A DNA stretch of 38,863 bases from contig CABYDS010000010.1 in the NCBI GenBank assembly GCA_902517745.1, positions 1 to 38,863 of the forward strand, in the 5' to 3' direction. Positions 34,330 to 38,863 of this stretch are shown one piece after another. Each line of letters opens with the position of its first letter. Position 1 is the first letter of the stretch. Below the pieces are notes generated by a model that saw only the letters and a list, made by a program, of their open reading frames with translations, was not told where the DNA came from and did not search any database. The stretch is from an uncultured Pelagibacteraceae bacterium (GTDB lineage: Bacteria > Pseudomonadota > Alphaproteobacteria > Pelagibacterales > Pelagibacteraceae). The position numbers and the translations under genes are program-made.

Positions 34330-34763
34330 ATATAAATTTTAATGGTAAAGAATATTTATTATCTTGCGAGGATGGTCAAGAAGAACATTTGGAACAACTA
34401 TCATTGAGTTTAAACAAAAAGTTCAATAATTTAAAATTCGAACTTGGAAATATCGGTGAAAATAAATTATTATTAATATCATCCATCAAAGTCATGGATG
34501 AGTATTTTGAAACCAAAAAAAAAGTAGATGCGCAAAAAAAAGAGCTTCAAGAATTAAAAGAAAAATTTAAAGAATTAAGATCTTTAGTTTATCAGTACAA
34601 AGATAACAAAGAAAATGAAATTAAAAATTTAAGCTCAACGCAAGAAGAACTTGAGAATGATATCGAAAACTACAAAATAAGTTATGAAAATTTAATAGAT
34701 AAAGTAACTTTAGAAATAGAAGACTTTGTCAAAAAAAATAGCACAAATACTTCTGTTTCGTAA
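34317..34763 (+). CDS. zapA: Cell division protein ZapA
   Basis: A 148-residue protein. VNINFNGKEYLLSCEDGQEEHLEQL near 4-28 is the ZapA globular head, and LLLISSIKVMDEYFETKKKV near 51-70 leads into a long coiled coil. It cross-links FtsZ filaments in the division ring. The coiled-coil tail (residues about 65-135) is longer than in E. coli ZapA (109 residues). It overlaps the DUF4164-like gene by 13 nt and is followed after 7 nt by the folate gene, leaving no room for the 6S RNA gene often found at this place. Confidence 0.88.
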   Translation: MANVNINFNGKEYLLSCEDGQEEHLEQLSLSLNKKFNNLKFELGNIGENKLLLISSIKVMDEYFETKKKVDAQKKELQELKEKFKELRSLVYQYKDNKENEIKNLSSTQEELENDIENYKISYENLIDKVTLEIEDFVKKNSTNTSVS

Positions 34764-34770
34764 AATATCA

Positions 34771-35316
34771 GTGTCAAAATTTAAATTAAGAAAAAAAATT
34801 ATTAACTTAAGAAAAAAAAAATATTTTCAAATCAAAATAGGCAATAATATTATAAATAGTTTTCATAATAAAATTAATCTATCAAAAAACAAAATTATTG
34901 GAGGTTATTTTCCAATAAATTTTGAATTTGATTGTTTGCAAATACTAAAAAAATTTTATTTTAACGGTTATAGTATTTCGTTGCCAAATATAAAAAGAAA
35001 TCATCAAATGGATTTTTATAAATGGAGTCCAAATGATCCTTTAACAATAAGCTCATTTGGAATTCCTCAGCCACTAAAATTGAAAAAAGTATACCCAGAT
35101 ATAATATTTGTACCAATAGTTGCTTTTGATAAATTCAGGAACAGAATTGGCTATGGTGGTGGATTTTATGATAGATATTTAGAACAAATCTCTCAAATTA
35201 AAAAATGCACAACAATTGGACTGGCTTTTTCACATCAAAAAGTTAATAAAATTAATGTTGAAAATTTTGATAGAAAATTAGATTTAATTTTGACAGAAAA
35301 ATTAATGCACACATGA
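34771..35316 (+). CDS. 5-formyltetrahydrofolate cyclo-ligase
   Basis: A 181-residue ATP-dependent enzyme (YgfA/MTHFS family) that converts 5-formyl-THF to 5,10-methenyl-THF. I chose the GTG at 34771, 7 nt after zapA: it gives MSKFKLRKKIINLRKKK, the normal N-terminus, whereas a TTG at 34726 would lie inside zapA. GGYFPINFEFD near 48-58 and DIIFVPIVAFDKFRNRIGYGGGFYDRYL near 111-138 are diagnostic; the latter is the ATP/substrate loop. It shares a 4-nt overlap with the next gene. Confidence 0.92.
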   Translation: MSKFKLRKKIINLRKKKYFQIKIGNNIINSFHNKINLSKNKIIGGYFPINFEFDCLQILKKFYFNGYSISLPNIKRNHQMDFYKWSPNDPLTISSFGIPQPLKLKKVYPDIIFVPIVAFDKFRNRIGYGGGFYDRYLEQISQIKKCTTIGLAFSHQKVNKINVENFDRKLDLILTEKLMHT

Positions 35317-36119
35317 AGATTTTATTTTTAGGTGATATAGTTGGAGACGCAGGCTTTAAATCAGTAAAAAAAAACTTGCCAAATATAGTCTCAAAAAAAG
35401 GTATAGATTTTGTTTGTGTTAACGGTGAAAATGCAGCCAGCGAAGGTGTGGGCCTAACCGAAAATATTGCTAACGAACTATTTAATGTAGGTGTAGATGT
35501 AATTACAACAGGCAATCATGTTTGGGATCAAAAAGAAATTTATGAATATATAAAAACTGAAAAAAAATTATTAAGACCAATAAATATGAGTGGAAATTTA
35601 CCTGGTAAAGGTTTTTCCATATTCAATTCAAAAAAAAATCTAAAAGTTGGTGTACTAAATCTTATGGGTAACGTTTTTATGAAAAAGTGTGATGATGTTT
35701 TTAAAATTGCTACTGAATTTATTGCAGAAAAAAAAGAATCAAAAGATTATGATTTTTTAATAGTCGATTTTCATGGAGAAATAACAAGTGAAAAAATGGC
35801 TATAGGAAATCTATTTGATGGATATGCAACTTTAGTTGTAGGTACCCATACGCACGTGCCCACAAATGATGCAAGAGTCCTAAAAAATGGAACTAGCTAT
35901 ATTACTGATGCTGGAATGTGTGGCGACTATGACTCGGTAATTGGTATGAATACACAAAATTCAATTAACAGATTTCTAAAAAAAGAAGCTGTAAAACATT
36001 TTCCCGCCAATGGAGAAGCATCTCTGAGTGGAGTAGTTGTAGATTGCGATGTAAGAAATGGACTAGCAAAAAATATAGAAAGTTTCATTTTTGGTGGGAG
36101 TTTAAATAACGTAAATTAA
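35313..36119 (+). CDS. YmdB family metallophosphoesterase
   Basis: A 268-residue calcineurin-like phosphoesterase of the TIGR00282/YmdB family. The metal-binding residues fall in LGDIVGD (6-12), NGENAASEG (38-46), TTGNHVWDQ (66-74), VDFHGEITSEK near 150-160 and VGTHTHVPTND near 176-186. Bacillus YmdB hydrolyses 2',3'-cyclic nucleotides and affects development; the role in this organism is unknown. In many alphaproteobacteria it sits between the 5-FCL gene and yebC, as here (4-nt overlap before, 2-nt gap after). Confidence 0.94.
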   Translation: MKILFLGDIVGDAGFKSVKKNLPNIVSKKGIDFVCVNGENAASEGVGLTENIANELFNVGVDVITTGNHVWDQKEIYEYIKTEKKLLRPINMSGNLPGKGFSIFNSKKNLKVGVLNLMGNVFMKKCDDVFKIATEFIAEKKESKDYDFLIVDFHGEITSEKMAIGNLFDGYATLVVGTHTHVPTNDARVLKNGTSYITDAGMCGDYDSVIGMNTQNSINRFLKKEAVKHFPANGEASLSGVVVDCDVRNGLAKNIESFIFGGSLNNVN

Positions 36120-36121
36120 TT

Positions 36122-36844
36122 ATGGCTGGACACTCACATTGGGCGGGTATTAAACATAAAAAAGGCAAAGCTGATAAACAGAGATCAAAAATTTTTTCTA
36201 AACTCTCCAGAGAAATCACTGTAGCTGCAAAACTAGGAGATAAAAATCCCGATATGAATTCGAGATTAAGATCAGCAATACAAGCAGCCAGATCAGCTAA
36301 CATGCCAAAAGAAAATATTGAGAGAGCAATTGAAAAGTCTTCAAACAATGATCAATCAAATTTTGAAAATATTAGGTATGAAGGTTTTGGACCTAGCAAA
36401 TCTGCTGTAATAGTTGAAGCATTGACTGATAATAAAAATAGAACTGCTTCTAACATAAGAACAATATTTTCGAAAAATAACGGTTCTTTAGGAACCCAGG
36501 GCTCTGCATCACATAATTTTCAAAGATTGGGTGTAATTAAAATAGATAAAAATGAAATTGAACAAGATAAAATTTTTGAATTAGCAATCGAGTCGGGTGC
36601 AAATGATTGTATTTATCGTGATGAATTTCATGAAGTGCATACGGATATCGATGAAATATATGAGGTAAAAAAAAAATTTGAAAAAGTTATTACAAATTTT
36701 CTTTCTACTGAAATCGAGTGGCTACCCATAAATAAGGTATCTCTCAAAGGTGAAGAAAATCAAAATATGGTAAAATTTTTAGAAACTCTTGACGACGAGG
36801 ATGATGTACAAAATGTTTATACAAATGTTAACTTTGAAGATTAA
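36122..36844 (+). CDS. YebC/PmpR family (TACO1-like) protein
   Basis: A 240-residue three-domain protein. MAGHSHWAGIKHKKGKADK, then RSKIFSKLSREI and MNSRLRSAIQAARSANMPKENIERAI, form the classic YebC N-terminus. YEGFGPSKSAVIVEALTDN near 83-101 and DVQNVYTNVNF at the C-terminus complete it. The family includes transcription regulators and factors that relieve ribosome stalling at prolines, relevant because efp is nearby. In proteobacteria it typically precedes ruvC, and here it directly abuts the RuvC-like gene. Confidence 0.96.
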   Translation: MAGHSHWAGIKHKKGKADKQRSKIFSKLSREITVAAKLGDKNPDMNSRLRSAIQAARSANMPKENIERAIEKSSNNDQSNFENIRYEGFGPSKSAVIVEALTDNKNRTASNIRTIFSKNNGSLGTQGSASHNFQRLGVIKIDKNEIEQDKIFELAIESGANDCIYRDEFHEVHTDIDEIYEVKKKFEKVITNFLSTEIEWLPINKVSLKGEENQNMVKFLETLDDEDDVQNVYTNVNFED

Positions 36845-37342
36845 ATGATAATTGTTGGAATTGATCCAGGAATAGCAGGTGCTATCTGTTTTTTTTCTAG
36901 TGGGAATGTTATTGATGTAATCGACATGCCTACAATGGCTGAAGGAAAAAAAAATAAAAAACAAGTTAATGGTAGGCAAATTTATAATGAAATAATGCTG
37001 ATAAAAAATAAATTTAAGAACGAAAAAATGAGCGTAATAGTCGAACAAGTTTCTGCTATGCCAGGACAAGGTGTAACAAGCATGTTTAATTTTGGACAAT
37101 CATTTGGAGTAATTAAAGGCATATGTTCTGCAATGGAGCTTCCCATTTTTTATGTTAGACCAGCAAAATGGAAAAAACATTTTAATCTGATTAATTCTGA
37201 AAAAGATGCCAGTCGAACCAAAGTAATAGATATGTTTCCTAGAATTTCTAATAAGTTATCAAGAAAAAAAGATAATAATAAAGCAGATGCTATTTTAATT
37301 GCTCAGTATTTTGAAAACACAAGGGAAAACAACGATAACTAG
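36845..37342 (+). CDS. RuvC-like Holliday junction resolvase (divergent, phage-type)
   Basis: A 165-residue RNase H-fold protein. IVGIDPGIAGAICFF near 3-17 carries the first catalytic Asp, VIVEQVSAMPGQGV near 62-75 the catalytic Glu, and NNKADAILIA near 143-152 the C-terminal acidic residue. The middle block FNFGQSFGVIKGI and VRPAKWKKHF is typical of RuvC-like resolvases found in phages and some bacteria, not of standard RuvC, whose strand 1 reads 'DPGxxxTGxGV'. Its position after yebC is where ruvC belongs, but ruvA and ruvB do not follow; tolQ comes next after 56 nt. A role in resolving Holliday junctions is likely but inferred. Confidence 0.8.
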   Translation: MIIVGIDPGIAGAICFFSSGNVIDVIDMPTMAEGKKNKKQVNGRQIYNEIMLIKNKFKNEKMSVIVEQVSAMPGQGVTSMFNFGQSFGVIKGICSAMELPIFYVRPAKWKKHFNLINSEKDASRTKVIDMFPRISNKLSRKKDNNKADAILIAQYFENTRENNDN

Positions 37343-37398
37343 ACTATTAAGGTTTTTTGAAGACAAATTAATGACATATTTTAATGGGAAACGATTGA

Positions 37399-38073
37399 AT
37401 GGAAGCAGATATTGCAACGCAAAGTTTAGGTTTAGCAAGTAACACAGATTTTTCTTTAATTAGTTTATTTTTACGTGCGGATATAATTGTCAAGTCAGTA
37501 ATCATAATATTAATTGTAAGTTCTATTTATTCATGGGCAATAATATTTGAAAAAATAAGAATGTTTAGAAAAATTAATAAAAGTGCTGAGGAATTTGAAG
37601 AGAAATTTTGGAAATCAAAGTCTGCTGAAACATTCTATAACAGTCTGCCTTCAAATATTGAGGATCCTATGGCAAAATTATTTAAAAGCTCTATGCAAAC
37701 AGTAATGAAAACTAGATCAAAATCAAATTTATCTGAGAGACTATCTAGTGTTTTAGAAGTAAATATTGAAAAACAAATGGTAGCAGTTGAAAAGTATAAT
37801 AGTTTTTTAGCAACTGTTGGATCGACAGCTCCATTTATAGGATTGTTTGGAACTGTTTGGGGAATTATGAATTCATTTCAATCGATTGCAATTTCAAGAA
37901 ACACTAGCCTTGCAATAGTTGCCCCAGGTATTGCAGAAGCCTTATTTGCAACTGCACTTGGCTTATTAGCTGCAATTCCTGCTGTAATTGCATATAATAA
38001 ATTTAATTCAGACTCTAGAAAATACTCTCAAAAATTAGAAAATTTTTCAAAAAGATTCTTATCAATTATTTAA
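37399..38073 (+). CDS. tolQ: Tol-Pal system proton channel subunit TolQ
   Basis: A 224-residue inner-membrane protein of the TolQ/ExbB/MotA group. Helix 1 lies near 27-49 (ADIIVKSVIIILIVSSIYSWAIIFEK), a cytoplasmic domain follows, and the paired helices 2 and 3 are TVGSTAPFIGLFGTVWGIMNSF near 134-155 and GIAEALFATALGLLAAIPAVIAYN near 173-196. The GLFGTVWGIM and EALxATAxGLxxAIPA motifs are hallmarks. With TolR it uses the proton gradient to drive outer-membrane constriction at division. TolR follows with no gap. Confidence 0.96.
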   Translation: MEADIATQSLGLASNTDFSLISLFLRADIIVKSVIIILIVSSIYSWAIIFEKIRMFRKINKSAEEFEEKFWKSKSAETFYNSLPSNIEDPMAKLFKSSMQTVMKTRSKSNLSERLSSVLEVNIEKQMVAVEKYNSFLATVGSTAPFIGLFGTVWGIMNSFQSIAISRNTSLAIVAPGIAEALFATALGLLAAIPAVIAYNKFNSDSRKYSQKLENFSKRFLSII

Positions 38074-38490
38074 ATGGGATTTAAGCTCAAAAGTTCAAAA
38101 AACGATCCAATGAGTGAAATTAACGTTACACCATTTGTTGATGTAATGTTGGTTTTGCTAATTATATTTATGGTCACTGCGCCATTGCTTACAGTTGGAG
38201 TCCAGGTAGATCTGCCAGAAACTTCAGCCGATACACTTCCTGAGGAAAATGAACCATTAACTTTAACAATTAATTCTAAAGGTGAAATTTTTATTCAGGA
38301 AACAAAAGTTGAGTTTAACAATTTGATTGTAAAAATATTGGCAGTGTCAAATAATAGGACTGATACAAGAATTTATGTTAGGGGAGATAAAGCTATTAAC
38401 TATGGAAGGGTTCTTGAAATTATGGGAATGCTTTCAGGGTCGGGATTTACAAAAGTTGCTTTAATATCTGAACCGAATAAAGAGAGATAG
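38074..38490 (+). CDS. tolR: Tol-Pal system protein TolR
   Basis: A 138-residue ExbD/TolR protein. SEINVTPFVDVMLVLLIIFMVTAPLL near 14-39 contains the single membrane helix with the proton-relay Asp (PFVDVMLVLL). The rest is a periplasmic domain ending with DKAINYGRVLEIMG and a GFTKVALISEP segment. Length is normal. It abuts tolQ and is followed after 5 nt by tolA. Confidence 0.96.
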   Translation: MGFKLKSSKNDPMSEINVTPFVDVMLVLLIIFMVTAPLLTVGVQVDLPETSADTLPEENEPLTLTINSKGEIFIQETKVEFNNLIVKILAVSNNRTDTRIYVRGDKAINYGRVLEIMGMLSGSGFTKVALISEPNKER

Positions 38491-38495
38491 AGATT

Positions 38496-38863
38496 ATGTA
38501 TCGAGGTCTTTTAATCTCATCTGGATTTCATGTCGCTATTGTTATGGTGAGTATTTTGGCTTTACCATTTGTTGCAAAAAAACCTCTGGATATTCCACCT
38601 CTTATTTCTGTTGAGCTTATTCAAATAGCTGAAAAGACAAATATTCCTTTCGCACCAAAAGCATCAAAAATAATTGAGAAGGCAAAAAAAGAAAATGAAA
38701 AGCTTTTGTCTGAACAGGCCCCTCCTAAAAAAGTAAAAAAAGATAAAAAAAAAGAAATTCAAACAGACAAAAAACAAAATGAAATTTCTAAGGTTGCATC
38801 AAAAAAAACACCAACCAGTGAAAATAAAATCGAAAAGCTAAAAAAAGAAAAATTAAACGCTGT
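38496..38863 (+). CDS. tolA: TolA-like protein, 3' partial
   Basis: The frame opens at ATG 38496 and runs off the window without a stop. It encodes a short cytoplasmic N-terminus (MYRGLLISSGFH), one membrane helix (VAIVMVSILALPFVA), a Pro-rich segment (PLDIPPLISVELIQI) and then a long Lys/Glu-rich helical region. This single-helix anchor followed by an extended charged domain is typical of TolA, which links TolQR to Pal through the periplasm. The conserved 'SGxxH' start of the anchor helix (SSGFH) is present. The C-terminal domain lies beyond the window, so the call depends on topology and position after tolR. Confidence 0.85.
   Translation, partial: MYRGLLISSGFHVAIVMVSILALPFVAKKPLDIPPLISVELIQIAEKTNIPFAPKASKIIEKAKKENEKLLSEQAPPKKVKKDKKKEIQTDKKQNEISKVASKKTPTSENKIEKLKKEKLNA

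Noticed and set aside
1..38863. Mobile elements or CRISPR
   Set aside because: No transposase, integrase, direct-repeat array or terminal inverted repeats were seen; the many A/T runs are ordinary for this base composition.

Overview
The window reads as part of an alphaproteobacterial genome of the SAR11 / Pelagibacterales type. It is extremely AT-rich and very tightly packed, with ATGA or TAATG overlaps and 0-10 nt spacers. It carries several alphaproteobacterial markers: a three-gene proton transhydrogenase (pntAA-pntAB-pntB) behind a tiny aa3-type cytochrome oxidase subunit IV, a TrcR/DUF1013 regulator, a DUF4164-zapA pair, and alphaproteobacterial-style L36, L31 and S21. The clearest lineage clue is a lone 5S rRNA gene at the end of a large surface-polysaccharide island. 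In SAR11 genomes a hypervariable region is known to split the rRNA operon between 23S and 5S. The assignment comes from reading the sequence, not from a database search.

Region 1 (1-20869) is a mosaic surface-polysaccharide island. It opens with a partial Wzy/WaaL-like membrane protein that carries a large hydrophilic coiled-coil insert. A nucleotide-sugar cassette follows: WbuB-like glycosyltransferase, SDR, RmlC-like cupin, RmlD-like reductase and FnlC/WbjD-like 2-epimerase. Together they suggest a UDP-L-FucNAc- or L-QuiNAc-type pathway. Next come a second O-antigen ligase/polymerase and a WecA-like initiating sugar-1-phosphate transferase. Middle blocks on alternating strands hold two SDRs, a STELLO-like glycosyltransferase, two large polytopic (GT-C-like) membrane proteins, GT2 and GT4 enzymes and two methyltransferases. 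The island ends with an amidotransferase trio (WbpG-like, HisH2, HisF2) of the kind that makes acetamidino sugars.

Region 2 (20871-22117) is the island/core junction. The 5S gene appears to have its own promoter and a weak terminator. One more sugar SDR lies beyond it, and its stop codon overlaps the start of rpmJ.

Region 3 (21992-25719, plus strand) holds rpmJ, a CoxIV-like peptide, the transhydrogenase and a transaldolase-family gene. Region 4 (25722-33953, minus strand) is one long, gap-poor transcription unit: transketolase, GAPDH, PGK, class I aldolase, thiE, efp, suhB, rpmE, trcR, rpsU and the initiator tRNA. The GAPDH carries NADP-type coenzyme-site residues, which fits the nearby transhydrogenase and pentose-phosphate enzymes.

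Region 5 (34006-38863, plus strand) contains DUF4164, zapA, 5-formyl-THF cyclo-ligase, a YmdB-type phosphoesterase, yebC, a divergent RuvC-like nuclease without adjacent ruvAB, and tolQ-tolR-tolA, the last truncated by the window edge.

I saw no CRISPR array, insertion sequence, phage or integrase. No stretch longer than about 300 bases lacks a gene.
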